Notes: a model not told the origin generated them from the sequence alone. A stretch of 64,000 nucleotides of DNA from Lachnospiraceae bacterium (GCA_910573755.1 CAJTBO010000007.1:113863-177862), one strand, 5' to 3'. Positions 33,014 to 40,736 are shown, counted from the first letter of the stretch. A program made the numbers and translations.

Positions 33014-33919
33014 TTACGCTAGCTGCATGACCTCAGCTTCAATTTCTTTTAATTCATCAAGTGACAATAACGGAACACAATCTGCAATTTCATCAAGTGT
33101 CATTTTACCTTTTTTAATCAATTTTTTTGCCGTTTCCCTTGCACTTTCCTGTGCCGCTTCATGTCGCTCACTTCTTATAAACGACTTCATTATCTGTTCA
33201 TCATCAAACAAACTCATCATAATCGTCACAACCTCCTTTTCCCTTTCAAGCAAATATTCCTTTAAGACATTCCTGTCCTTGCATATGCGGATTGTCTCCG
33301 TAACTGCCTTTTGTGTCATGCCATGCTTTTTTGTCTGCTCATTAAAAACTTTACAGAAAATAATGTACTGATTGATAATATCATCTGTATCGCTTTCATA
33401 GATAACCTTTGCTTTTACCTCAATATCCATATCTGCACCGTCGAAAAACTCTTTAGACAAAGATATTTTATCGGGTTTCTGCCCTTTGTTTCCTGTAAAA
33501 ATCACATAAAGTTCGGGCTTTGGCATTTTTACTTTCCTGCTTTTGTAATAGTCTTGGCAGGTACGCTGGAAATATTCGTGATAGCTTTGCGCCAGATACA
33601 GCAAAACTCTTACTAAAATATTCACGGTCCATGTAGACTGTGCTTCCACAAGTATCATCAGCTTATTATTGGCAATAAAGCCTAAATCATTATACAGGTT
33701 ATCTGTCAATACATTTGTGATCGTCACATCAGTAAGGGAATCCTCTGTCGCTGTTGTGTCCTCCGGGTGGAGCGTTTTATATAGCTTCAGCAGATAACGC
33801 TTGTTTTGAAAAAGGTCAAGGAATACGCTGTTTTTCGCGGTACGCTTTGCCATGACTTCCTTTATCTGTTTTGTATCGTCCTGCACTTTAACACCTCGAT
33901 TTCTAAAAATCTGTGACAT
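33014..33919 (-). CDS. Rpn-family PD-(D/E)XK nuclease/transposase-like protein
   Basis: A 301-residue member of the Rpn (recombination-promoting nuclease, formerly transposase_31 or PDDEXK_2-like) family common in Lachnospiraceae. Typical stretches are KTAKNSVFLDLFQNKRYLLK, LYKTLHPEDT, TDVTITNVLTDNLYNDLGF and the active-site strand NKLMILVEAQSTW (Asp in YNDLGF, Glu and Gln in VEAQST). The C-terminal third is a helical tail with Arg/Glu-rich SERHEAAQESARETAKK. Rpn proteins cut DNA and have been linked to recombination and phage defence. The start is uncertain: ATG 33919 has no good ribosome site, whereas an internal ATG at 33853 follows AAAGGAAG. Confidence 0.85.
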   Translation of the reverse strand: MSQIFRNRGVKVQDDTKQIKEVMAKRTAKNSVFLDLFQNKRYLLKLYKTLHPEDTTATEDSLTDVTITNVLTDNLYNDLGFIANNKLMILVEAQSTWTVNILVRVLLYLAQSYHEYFQRTCQDYYKSRKVKMPKPELYVIFTGNKGQKPDKISLSKEFFDGADMDIEVKAKVIYESDTDDIINQYIIFCKVFNEQTKKHGMTQKAVTETIRICKDRNVLKEYLLEREKEVVTIMMSLFDDEQIMKSFIRSERHEAAQESARETAKKLIKKGKMTLDEIADCVPLLSLDELKEIEAEVMQLA

Positions 33920-34009
33920 AAGATACGATATATCCTGCTCCTACTACATTTCAATTATACAAAAAAACGCCTGTCTTTACAATAAAATTCACATTAAATT
34001 TCTTCCTCC

Positions 34010-34093
34010 CTTACGCAGAGGGAACTTTCGGAAAAGATCGGTGTGAGTGATAAGACAGTGTCAAAATGGGAGACGAGAAAAGGGCTTCCTTTA
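34010..34093 (+). pseudogene. XRE-family helix-turn-helix remnant
   Basis: About 28 codons read LTQRELSEKIGVSDKTVSKW and then ETRKGLPL, the recognition part of a Cro/CI-type helix-turn-helix, without the usual N-terminal start region or any C-terminal domain. The gene is a fragment left by rearrangement; no regulator is expected from it. Confidence 0.7.
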
Positions 34094-34174
34094 AGACGAT
34101 GGTATGGCCTTAAGCCGGAAAGGATTTTGGAACGGATTTTTTGGGAGTCTGGTGGATTTCATGGTATACTGTAG

Positions 34175-34420
34175 GGATATAACCTTTATGGGAAAAAAGA
34201 TAATAGGTATCCTTCGCATCCTGCAGAAAATTATAATGTATTTCTGGGGAAAAAGTATACAGTTTTTCCAACAAATCCAACTAATAATGAAAATGTCGGA
34301 ACACGGCTATTGTCTTATTATGATAAAGATGCCCTTAGTGCTGAAGTAGATGTGCAGGATCCTGATCCCCAGATACGAAAAGCGAATAGTAATTTTTCAT
34401 TACGTGATAAACCTTGTTAA
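34175..34420 (+). pseudogene. 81-codon start-less reading frame of unknown origin
   Basis: The frame after TAG 34174 is open to TAA 34420 and encodes a protein-like sequence (NYNVFLGKKYTVFPTNPTNN, later DVQDPDPQIRKANSNF) but has no start codon. It is in a different frame from the overlapping 81-residue ATG-initiated frame at 34104-34349, which looks less protein-like. I do not recognise a family; it is probably the C-terminal end of a broken gene. Confidence 0.35.
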
Positions 34421-34448
34421 AGATTAAGCTTGAAGAGGGAAAGAGAAT

Positions 34449-35180
34449 ATGGCAATTCCTAAAATAAATGAATTATATGATCCGATTTTACTGTTTTTAG
34501 CAGAATATGGTGATGCCTCTTTAAGTGAAATTAGGAGTAAGTTTGCACAAATATTTTATATTCTGGAAGAAGAAGCAACTGCCCGTAAAGATAAACGGTA
34601 TTCTTTATTTGAGGAACGAGTTAATAATGCCTGTTTTAATTTGTATTATGCAGGATTGATAGATCGCATATATTGGGGACAATATAGACTAAGTGAGTCT
34701 GGAGAGAAAACCGTTACTCGAGGCGATTATGTTGATGCAGATTATTTATGAGAGATTCCGTCTTACAGAGAATATATTTTATCTCGTAGAGGAGTAGCTG
34801 ACTTAAAACCAAAAGATTACAAGTCTGCGGAAGATAAGGAAAAAGAGGCTTTTACAAAAACTGTAAAGCAGCCATCAGAATATGTTCTAATTGAGACAGT
34901 CTCTATAAAGCAGATTGCGAGATTGATAAAGCAGGATACCCGTTTTGCAAATATGATCGCAACTGGTGCTTTCTTGTATGAGGATGGGAGGATTAAAACT
35001 GTTCCACAAAAAGTCCAGATGCAGGATATGTCCTATCAAGAGTATAAAGCTCAGAATTTAATACATGGGACTGATAATAGTGCAATTCTATGTTATCAAG
35101 AGGCAAATGGTCATGGAAAAATGATATCTGCGCCACCAAACAGAGATTTTTCAAAATCATTAGAAAATCAGATTCCTTAA
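34449..35180 (+). pseudogene. Mrr-N-like winged-helix protein interrupted by in-frame TGA
   Basis: ATG 34449 (ribosome site GAGGGAAAG) begins a 100-residue piece resembling the N-terminal winged helix of Mrr-type restriction proteins (MAIPKINELYDPILLFLAE ... RVNNACFNLYYAGLIDR ... YRLSESGEKTV). TGA at 34749-34751 stops it, but the same frame continues without a break for 142 further codons to TAA 35180. The continuation includes FANMIATGAFLYEDGRIK, SYQEYKAQNLIHGTD and AILCYQEANGHGK, a domain I do not recognise that also differs from the Mrr catalytic domain. It is likely one gene of ~243 residues killed by a nonsense mutation. Either half could still be made, since an ATG at 34953 begins the second part. 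Confidence 0.55.
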
Positions 35181-35360
35181 TCTGGTTTTCTTTTTTCGGA
35201 CAAATTCTGTCCACATTCCATTTATTGTTTTTCACTGTTTTAGGCAGAAGTCGTTTTGATTTCTGTCTTTTTTGCTATATCATTGGACAGTTAATGTCTG
35301 TGGACACTGTCTGGGAGGATATTAGAATAAGATATAGTTTTTCTAAAGGAGGTGTTGCCT

Positions 35361-35643
35361 TTGGACTAATCAAAAAGCAGTAATGTAGCTTTCAACAGTT
35401 GCGGCTTACAATAAGATGATGTCGGATCCCAAGCGCCGGGCTGAATGGGTAAAGACCGCTGCGAAGGGGAGTGCATTGGAACGGTTAAGAGTAAGACAGA
35501 TGATTGAATTATCGGGGCAGGAACGGTTGACTGCAATGGTCGATGAATTAGCACAATTGGTCATCACGGAGATCAGGATTCTAGGGGCAAAAAAATATGA
35601 GTTCATTTTCATGGACGGGAGCAAATATAAGGTTTCCACGTAA
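35361..35643 (+). pseudogene. Small gene broken by a stop and a +1 frameshift, unknown family
   Basis: GGAGGTG precedes TTG 35361 (M-D), followed at once by TAA and then by S-K-S-S-N-V-A. At 35390-35391 one extra T shifts the frame, after which it reads STVAAYNKMMSDPKRRAEWV and on to FIFMDGSKYKVST at 35643. Removing the T and reading TAA as CAA would give one protein of ~93 residues. The 75-residue intact tail could start at ATG 35416 but has no ribosome site. The last third resembles the remnant at 36327-36470 (shared ELAQLV and following pattern), so two copies of this family existed here. Confidence 0.45.
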
Positions 35644-35654
35644 ACGCTAAAAGA

Positions 35655-35690
35655 AGGACCTGCCTATTCGTTGAAAGATAGGCAGGTCCT
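35655..35690 (-). terminator. Terminator of the GIY-YIG gene
   Basis: Perfect 13-bp inverted repeat AGGACCTGCCTAT / ATAGGCAGGTCCT with a 10-base loop. Read on the minus strand it is followed by TCTTTTAG, immediately after the GIY-YIG stop codon. Confidence 0.75.
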
Positions 35691-35691
35691 C

Positions 35692-36174
35692 TCAATTATG
35701 GGGTGGTTTGCTCAGAAGTTTTTTTGCTTTTTTCCAGACACATATGTGCATATTACTCCCATCGGGAAGTTGTTCTAAACATTGTTCAAGTTTTTGATAT
35801 TTATCGATATAAAAGCATTCCCCTGATGCTAACTCCTGCATATCTTTGCTGTAATTTTTATATTTGCATTCGACTTCTTCTAAAACCTCAATTGTTATTT
35901 TGCCGGATGTATTCATTGCTTTTTTGAGTTCTGTATTTTCATGTTTACCGTTCTTGAGCCTTACTAAATGGGCATCACTTCCCTTAAACAACCTCGAATA
36001 AATATTGGTTGCTCGACCAACATATACGCATTTCTTTTCTTTTTCAGTCTCCACAAAAATACCGTATATTCCTCTGATCTCGGAATCGATGATTTTATCT
36101 TCGACAATTATTTTTTCTTTCATTGTGGTAGTTATCCATTTTAATGTAGTATTTTTATTATTGCTCAATGACAT
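35692..36174 (-). CDS. GIY-YIG domain protein
   Basis: A 160-residue protein whose core carries the GIY-YIG nuclease pattern: GIYGIFVE (residues ~33-40), then CVYVGRATNIYSRLF with the conserved Tyr-Val-Gly, Arg and Asn-x-x-x-Arg. The C-terminal part contains a Glu/Lys-rich helix and ECFYIDKYQ. Stand-alone GIY-YIG proteins of this kind are found as homing nucleases, stress-related nucleases and phage or element genes; which applies here cannot be told. The start is ATG 36174, 6 bases after AAGAAGGATGG; an in-frame ATG 18 bases earlier lacks a site. It is AT-rich like the rest of the island. Confidence 0.75.
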   Translation of the reverse strand: MSLSNNKNTTLKWITTTMKEKIIVEDKIIDSEIRGIYGIFVETEKEKKCVYVGRATNIYSRLFKGSDAHLVRLKNGKHENTELKKAMNTSGKITIEVLEEVECKYKNYSKDMQELASGECFYIDKYQKLEQCLEQLPDGSNMHICVWKKAKKLLSKPPHN

Positions 36175-36326
36175 ATACCATCCTTCTTGCAAATGGGGGT
36201 ATCACTTTATGTGATGCAAATATTTTACTATATCTTTTTCGGAGCGAGCAAGGTTAAAATAACTTTGCTTAGGAATTAAAAATGAGGAAGGAAAGTACGG
36301 CATTTTAGCGGATAAGGGTGGAACAG

Positions 36327-36470
36327 ATGCTTAGTATTGCCGCAGAGGGTGAAATAAAGACTTTTGTGCCGGAACTTGCCCAGCTTGTGACTGTTTCAGT
36401 CACCGTGCATGGAGCGTGGTCATTCGAATTTGAGCGCATGAATAGCAGGAAGGAAAAAGTTAGAATATAG
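36327..36470 (+). pseudogene. Remnant paralogue of the broken gene at 35361-35643
   Basis: A 47-codon frame, MLSIAAEGEIKTFVPELAQL and onward, matches the C-terminal third of the 35361-35643 product (ELAQLV, then a Gly six residues on, then F-E/I-F). The N-terminal part is missing. The GIY-YIG gene sits between the two copies, which suggests duplication or insertion. I see nothing else in 36175-36500. Confidence 0.35.
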
Positions 36471-36510
36471 ACTTTAATAGGCAGTCGATTAAGTAGCTGA
36501 AATTTTTGAA

Positions 36511-36550
36511 AAAATTTGAAAAAATTTGAAAAAATTTGAAAAAATTTGAA
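36511..36550. repeat. 10-bp tandem A-tract repeat (phased, curved DNA)
   Basis: Four exact copies of AAAATTTGAA plus partial flanking units give runs of six A repeated every 10 bp from about 36507 to 36553. A-tracts in phase with the helix bend DNA strongly. The array ends 7 bases upstream of the -35 box of the MerR-type operon, in the position of an UP or curved activating element. Confidence 0.85.
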
Positions 36551-36557
36551 AAAGGTA

Positions 36558-36590
36558 TTGACTGCACAAGTTGTGCAGTCGTACCATAAA
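36558..36590 (+). promoter_or_regulatory. MerR-type promoter with perfect palindromic operator in the spacer
   Basis: TTGACT (36558-36563) is followed after 18-20 bases by TACCAT/CATAAA. The spacer is a perfect inverted repeat, GACTGCACAA-G-TTGTGCAGTC (36560-36580), overlapping the -35. A dyad in an over-long spacer is the hallmark of MerR-family promoters, and the next gene is a MerR-type regulator, so it very probably binds here. Confidence 0.75.
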
Positions 36591-36610
36591 CACATAAGGA
36601 GGAGATGCTA

Positions 36611-37657
36611 GTGAAAACCTTAAATAAAGTTGTGGATATTGTAGGACTGTCAAGACGCGCTATCCAAGAATATGAAGTAGCTGGATTAGCTCAGAAACCA
36701 AACACTAAAAATAAGTATGGCTATCTGTTATATGATACTCCAGCCATTGAGAGACTGTGGCAGCTCCGATTTTACAAGGAGTTGGGATATAACATCTCCA
36801 AAATACAATCTACTTTTAATTCGGATACATACGATGCGGAGGAAGAACTTGGAAAAGTAATTGATTCGCTCATTGAAAAGAAGAAAAAAATAGAAAATAT
36901 GATAAGTATTGCAACGGTCATGAAAGAGAGCGGATTAAGCTTTAGTTCGCTGAGACACGGATTTACAGCAGATGGAGAACTAAAATCGGATGATCTATTT
37001 AGCATAATGGGAGAAAGTTTCAAATATTTTAATTCGCAGAAAGAGGAGGATGGTTATTTAGAGATTTTAAAAGATACCGATTATGATCAGCTTTTTCTCG
37101 GATTGGATAAAATAGCAGATTGTTGTAAAAAGAAAATGCGTTACGATAGCAATAAGGTTCAAAGGATAGTCGCTAAAATTCATGGGATATGCAAGAAGGC
37201 AATATCTGAATCAATTATTATTTTTAAGTGGTGTTTAGTGTATCTGGAGCCCAGCAACGATATTTATAAAGAACTTCTGGAGGACATGGACGAAAAGCAA
37301 ATAGAATATGCCAGAAACGCTTTTCTCTATTATTGTGAAGTAAATGCTGATAACGAAGTTGATATGGAACTGTTCAATGCAATCAATAATGTTGAAAGAT
37401 TGGGACGGAATAGGCATACAACAAACAGCCCGGAAGTGCAGGGAGAAATTAAGAAGATACATGATTTTTTAAAAGAATTGAAGTTCCTTACAGAAGATCT
37501 GCAATTTGAGAGAATGAAGAAATTAGGAGAGATGTTTGGAAGCCAAGCATATAAAGATGTTATCGATAATGGACATGAACGTGGCTTGGCATGGTTTATA
37601 TCAAGGGCAATTGAAATTTATTGCGACAATTATAGAAAAGAGCAGGAAATAATCTAA
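36611..37657 (+). CDS. MerR-family regulator with large helical C-terminal domain
   Basis: A 348-residue regulator. The N-terminal MerR winged helix is clear (LNKVVDIVGLSRRAIQEYE, then GYLLYDTPAIERLWQLRFYK, ELGYNISKIQ), followed by the dimer coiled coil (~residues 75-100) and about 245 residues of helical sequence with no cysteine pair or known ligand domain (it is not TipAS, CueR or BmrR). I start at GTG 36611, 8 bases after AAGGAGG; ATG 36605 is only 2 bases from it. It leads an operon with two small proteins and is read from a promoter with a perfect dyad, so it probably regulates itself and them. The effector is unknown. Confidence 0.85.
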   Translation: MKTLNKVVDIVGLSRRAIQEYEVAGLAQKPNTKNKYGYLLYDTPAIERLWQLRFYKELGYNISKIQSTFNSDTYDAEEELGKVIDSLIEKKKKIENMISIATVMKESGLSFSSLRHGFTADGELKSDDLFSIMGESFKYFNSQKEEDGYLEILKDTDYDQLFLGLDKIADCCKKKMRYDSNKVQRIVAKIHGICKKAISESIIIFKWCLVYLEPSNDIYKELLEDMDEKQIEYARNAFLYYCEVNADNEVDMELFNAINNVERLGRNRHTTNSPEVQGEIKKIHDFLKELKFLTEDLQFERMKKLGEMFGSQAYKDVIDNGHERGLAWFISRAIEIYCDNYRKEQEII

Positions 37658-37763
37658 AATCTTCTTTCAAAGTTATTAGTTTCTCGTATGCCCGAGACGT
37701 TATGAGGGTAGTCCTGAGCATGACTTGAAAAGGCTCAACAAAATAAGAAAGAGAGGATATTTT

Positions 37764-38159
37764 ATGAATGACTTAGCAACTACTATTACAAACAGTCTGT
37801 TACAGCTTAAAGGAAAATCAGCAGATCACATGACACACGCACTGAAAATGCTCGGAGGAGGTGAGGATGGTTCTATGGTTGACGGGGCATTGCGGATAGT
37901 GAGAGCACTGGATAATGACAAAACAATAAGTGTGAAAGAAGCAAAAAGAAATTATGGAATTGGCGGTGTGCTGTTAGGAACTGCGGTAACGGGAATGATT
38001 GGAGGATGTGTATGGCTTTATTTGAAAAGGAAGAAAAAGAAAGAATATCAGGAGGAGTGTAAGGAAATTGAGCAGACCCTAGATAATGAGGTTAAATTGG
38101 CGTCAGAAGAAAGGGCGGATGTGGATTTTGAAAAAACCAGTGAGGATAGGAGGTTTTAG
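37764..38159 (+). CDS. 131-residue single-span membrane protein of unknown function
   Basis: The N-terminal ~70 residues are helical and soluble (MNDLATTITNSLLQLKG, a Gly-Gly-Gly turn, then ALRIVRALDNDKTISV). A single Gly-rich membrane helix follows (GIGGVLLGTAVTGMIGG, ~residues 78-99), then a very basic stop-transfer (KRKKKKEY) and an acidic tail. The topology should be N-out or loop with a cytoplasmic C-tail by the positive-inside rule. The Gly zipper resembles oligomerising or pore-type helices, but no family is recognised. The start is ATG 37764 behind GAGAGGA; the next gene begins 3 bases after its stop. Confidence 0.7.
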   Translation: MNDLATTITNSLLQLKGKSADHMTHALKMLGGGEDGSMVDGALRIVRALDNDKTISVKEAKRNYGIGGVLLGTAVTGMIGGCVWLYLKRKKKKEYQEECKEIEQTLDNEVKLASEERADVDFEKTSEDRRF

Positions 38160-38162
38160 GAT

Positions 38163-38345
38163 ATGAAGGTTTATGTAGATAATGATGACCTATATAATGC
38201 AGATCAGGCAGTTAAGAAATTTGGGAGGGAACATAAAATTCCTCTTAGTGATGAAGAACATGAGGAATTAAGTGATTTACTGAAAGCTAGGGCAAGAGCA
38301 ATCTCAGATGCTCTTGGTGTGGAGGTAGGCTCAGTGGCAGATTAA
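38163..38345 (+). CDS. 60-residue acidic protein of unknown function
   Basis: A small soluble protein, acidic and helical (MKVYVDNDDLYNADQAVKKF at the start, DEEHEELSDLLKARARAISD later). It begins 3 bases after the membrane protein stop, behind AGGAGG, so it is translationally coupled, and it is the last gene before a strong terminator. No family is recognised. A partner or inhibitor of the preceding membrane protein is one possibility. Confidence 0.7.
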   Translation: MKVYVDNDDLYNADQAVKKFGREHKIPLSDEEHEELSDLLKARARAISDALGVEVGSVAD

Positions 38346-38363
38346 GAAAAGGAGATTATTGGA

Positions 38364-38402
38364 ATAGGGTGGTCGTAGCAACAACCACCCTATTATTTTT
38401 TT
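38364..38402 (+). terminator. Intrinsic terminator of the MerR operon
   Basis: Stem ATAGGGTGGT / ACCACCCTAT with a 10-base loop followed by TATTTTTTT. From here to 38700 I see no gene. Confidence 0.88.
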
Positions 38403-38709
38403 GAGGGGTAGTTCTATGATTTACGCTATTTTATATGTAGACAAAAGTTTAAATATCCCCCAATGCTCACTTTTAGTCTTATCTATTTCCCCAGAATCCC
38501 TATATTTCAAAAACTTTTAAGGACAGATACATTGTGCGTTATCTCTCAGACGAGGACTTTGGGGAGAATTGTTATTCAAGAGGGTAATGAAAATCGGCAT
38601 AATTATTTCCATTAAAATATGAGAGAAAATTTCCCAATGCGATATGTCAAAAAGGGTGGGGTAAAAAGAAGTTCCCCATTTCATTTATGCCAAAATGTAT
38701 GGAAGTAGT

Positions 38710-38838
38710 ATGGGTAAAGCGGTATTAACACACGGAAAAGCGTCGGAGTGCATCGGCTGTGGAAAATGCGAAAAACATTGTCCGCAGCATTTGCCGATCC
38801 GGAAATATTTAAGGGATGTAGTGGAAGTGTTTGGCTGA
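38710..38838 (+). pseudogene. C-terminal fragment of an iron-sulfur aldo/keto reductase
   Basis: Forty-two codons end a protein with ECIGCGKCEKHCPQHLPIRK, the 4Fe-4S motif that closes a common clostridial aldo/keto reductase branch. The catalytic barrel is absent. The ATG at 38710 has no ribosome site, so this is a leftover piece. Confidence 0.75.
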
Positions 38839-38959
38839 TAATAGTTAAATAAATAGGATATTAAAATGTAATTATGCTTTGGTATGTTCTGAATGGAAGA
38901 TGTGGTAACATCAGTTGTGTATTAATTATTGAGTCCAATGAAGGAATGAGAATGCCCAC

Positions 38960-39083
38960 ATTGCCCTCGATCAGACGGAGCACCAGAAAAAATATGACGG
39001 GCTGACAGACCGCTTTGACAGGATAAAGGAATGGTTGGAGGCGGTCGGTTCCGCCATCACAGAGCGGATGGCAAAGCGGGTGC
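38960..39083 (+). pseudogene. Serine-recombinase C-terminal coiled-coil scrap
   Basis: About 41 codons (ALDQTEHQKKYDGLTDRFDR, then IKEWLEAVGSAITERMAKR) fit the coiled-coil region between the zinc ribbon and C-terminus of large serine recombinases (TnpX/TndX type), where relatives read ALxQxEYQxRYDxLxxRFD. No catalytic domain is present and the similarity ends near 39083. It marks the right side of a decayed integrative element beside pyrE. Confidence 0.6.
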
Positions 39084-39255
39084 GTTTGTTATGGAGAAAA
39101 TTATTATTGCATTATCATGATAAAATCATCCCGCCGCCTTGTCTGTTATCGTTCCATATCTTGTATGCCGTGGGATAGCAGGAAATATGATATTGCAGTC
39201 TGGAGATACACGCCTGAGCTGTTACCCCGGTTCTTTTCAGGAGATAAATAAACGG

Positions 39256-39284
39256 TTGAATACAAATAGTAAATATGGTAAAAT
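39256..39284 (+). promoter_or_regulatory. Promoter of pyrE
   Basis: TTGAAT (39256-39261), 17 bases, TAAAAT (39279-39284), ~50 bases before ATG 39334. No pyrimidine-attenuator-type hairpin follows. Confidence 0.7.
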
Positions 39285-39333
39285 TGGGAAAATATGACTT
39301 GATAAATGGCATAAATATGGAGGTCGGGAACGT

Positions 39334-40008
39334 ATGGAGAGATACAAAGAGGAATTTATCGAATTCATGGTGGACTGCGATGTATTGAAGTTCGGAGACT
39401 TTGTGACAAAGAGTGGCAGAAAGACACCGTTTTTTGTGAATACGGGATTTTACCGGACGGGGACGCAGCTTCGGAAGCTGGGCGGTTATTACGCGAAAGC
39501 GATCCATGATAAGTTCGGGCTGGATTTTGACGTACTGTTCGGGCCTGCCTATAAGGGGATTCCGCTGAGTGTAGCCGCCGCCATTGCCATTTCGGAGAAT
39601 TACGATAAAGATATTAAGTACTGTTCCAACAGAAAAGAGATCAAGGACCATGGCGATAAAGGAATCCTGCTGGGGAGCCCGCTTTCATCAGGGGACAGGG
39701 TGCTGCTGATCGAGGATGTGACGACGGCGGGAACTTCCATCGGCGAAACGCTGCCGATCCTTCAGGCGCAGGGGGATGTGCAGGTCTGCGGTCTGGTAGT
39801 CAGTGTGGATCGGATGGAGCGCGGCAAAGGAGAAAAGAGCGCGCTTGCGGAAATTTCAGAAACTTATGGTTTCCCTACGGCGGCGATCGTGACGATGGCG
39901 GAAGTGGTGGAACATCTGCATAATCGCCCGTACAATGGGAAAGTTTATATTGATGATACTTTGAAAGCGGCGATCGATGCGTATTATGCGCAGTATGGAG
40001 CGCAGTAA
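39334..40008 (+). CDS. pyrE: Orotate phosphoribosyltransferase
   Basis: A 224-residue OPRTase that joins orotate and PRPP to make OMP, the substrate of PyrF. The PRPP-binding loop is VLLIEDVTTAGTSIGET (residues ~128-144), and upstream are FGPAYKGIPLSVAAA and the flexible catalytic loop region KEIKDHGDKG. At the start, SGRKTPFFVNTGFY is typical of the family. It carries its own promoter. In related genomes it usually ends the pyrF-K-D-E cluster. Here the preceding 6.9 kb is mobile debris, so pyrK and pyrD must lie elsewhere if present. Confidence 0.95.
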   Translation: MERYKEEFIEFMVDCDVLKFGDFVTKSGRKTPFFVNTGFYRTGTQLRKLGGYYAKAIHDKFGLDFDVLFGPAYKGIPLSVAAAIAISENYDKDIKYCSNRKEIKDHGDKGILLGSPLSSGDRVLLIEDVTTAGTSIGETLPILQAQGDVQVCGLVVSVDRMERGKGEKSALAEISETYGFPTAAIVTMAEVVEHLHNRPYNGKVYIDDTLKAAIDAYYAQYGAQ

Positions 40009-40040
40009 GAAGAGATTTTGCAGAACTAAAAAAGCGGAAT

Positions 40041-40105
40041 CCGCGGATGTGCTGCAGGGGGCTGCGGAACTGGAAAACAGCAGAACCCGCGGATGTGCTG
40101 CAGGG
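40041..40105. repeat. Two 19-bp exact direct repeats downstream of pyrE
   Basis: CCGCGGATGTGCTGCAGGG occurs at 40041-40059 and 40087-40105 (46-base period), each followed by a related GCGGAAC-GG stretch. This reads as a local duplication of an intergenic repeat unit rather than a coding or operator feature. Confidence 0.8.
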
Positions 40106-40135
40106 TGTCTGGCGGAACCGGAATAGGAGGCAGTG

Positions 40136-40288
40136 ATGGAAGAGAAAACTTTTAAAACATTAAACGGAACAGGTGCTTTGAATATCGTGCTGGGTGTTGT
40201 CGGCATTGTAGCAGGTGTAGCGGGAGGCGTGCTGCTGATCATCAGCGGGGCGAAGCTTCTCTCGAGAAAATCCAAAATGCTGTTTTAG
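40136..40288 (+). CDS. 50-residue single-span membrane protein
   Basis: A short protein with a polar N-terminus (MEEKTFKTLNGTGALN), one Gly/Val-rich membrane helix (residues ~16-39) and a basic tail (LLSRKSKMLF). AGGAGG lies 6 bases before ATG 40136, so it is translated with good probability. No family is recognised. It sits between pyrE and the DUF6142 gene. Confidence 0.65.
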   Translation: MEEKTFKTLNGTGALNIVLGVVGIVAGVAGGVLLIISGAKLLSRKSKMLF

Positions 40289-40388
40289 AATGGGCGGGTG
40301 CTTTCTGAGGGAAGTACCCTTTTCGCATTTTGCAGAACTGGAATAAAACTGTATGGGATGAAAGGGATTGTGCGGGAACCGGAATAAG

Positions 40389-40703
40389 ATGAAAAAGAAT
40401 TACATTTTTACAAATAAGGAGCATCCTAAAAAATCTATCATGTCAACTGTACTGGGGGTACTTTCCGTGGCATCCCTGATCCTTGCGGCGTATTTATCTT
40501 ATATGGATAAAGGGGCGGAAAACATGCGTTATGGCTGCGCCTGTTTTCTTGCCATGCTTTTTGCTTTTGTGGGAGTGGTGCTGGGCGTGTTTGGCAGGAT
40601 GGAGAAAGATAAATTTTATCTGTTTTCCTATGTCGGGATCGTGCTGAATCTTTTGGCGATCGGAATGGTGAGCATGATCTTATATGCGGGGGCCCTGCTC
40701 TGA
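40389..40703 (+). CDS. DUF6142-like small membrane protein
   Basis: A 104-residue protein with three membrane helices (residues ~17-37, 48-69 and 77-102) and a conserved-looking lead (MKKNYIFTNKEHPKKSIMST). I associate this pattern with DUF6142, a family of unknown function in Lachnospiraceae; this is from memory. The start is ATG 40389; upstream in-frame codons lack a ribosome site. The aminopeptidase gene follows after 33 bases. Confidence 0.7.
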   Translation: MKKNYIFTNKEHPKKSIMSTVLGVLSVASLILAAYLSYMDKGAENMRYGCACFLAMLFAFVGVVLGVFGRMEKDKFYLFSYVGIVLNLLAIGMVSMILYAGALL

Positions 40704-40736
40704 CAACTATTGAAATATTATTTGGAGGTATAACAG

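Noticed and set aside
34104..34349. 81-codon ATG frame in the island
   Set aside because: Met/Ile/Phe-rich and overlapped by a more protein-like start-less frame; not supported as a gene.
35090..35383. 97-codon frame
   Set aside because: Phe/Cys-rich, overlaps the better-supported second half of the Mrr-N pseudogene in another frame, and has no ribosome site.
36507..36553. Possible CRISPR-like repeat array
   Set aside because: The units are 10 bp, contiguous and without spacers; phased A-tracts explain them.
38416..38520. 34-codon ATG frame after the MerR operon terminator
   Set aside because: Short, without a ribosome site or recognisable pattern.
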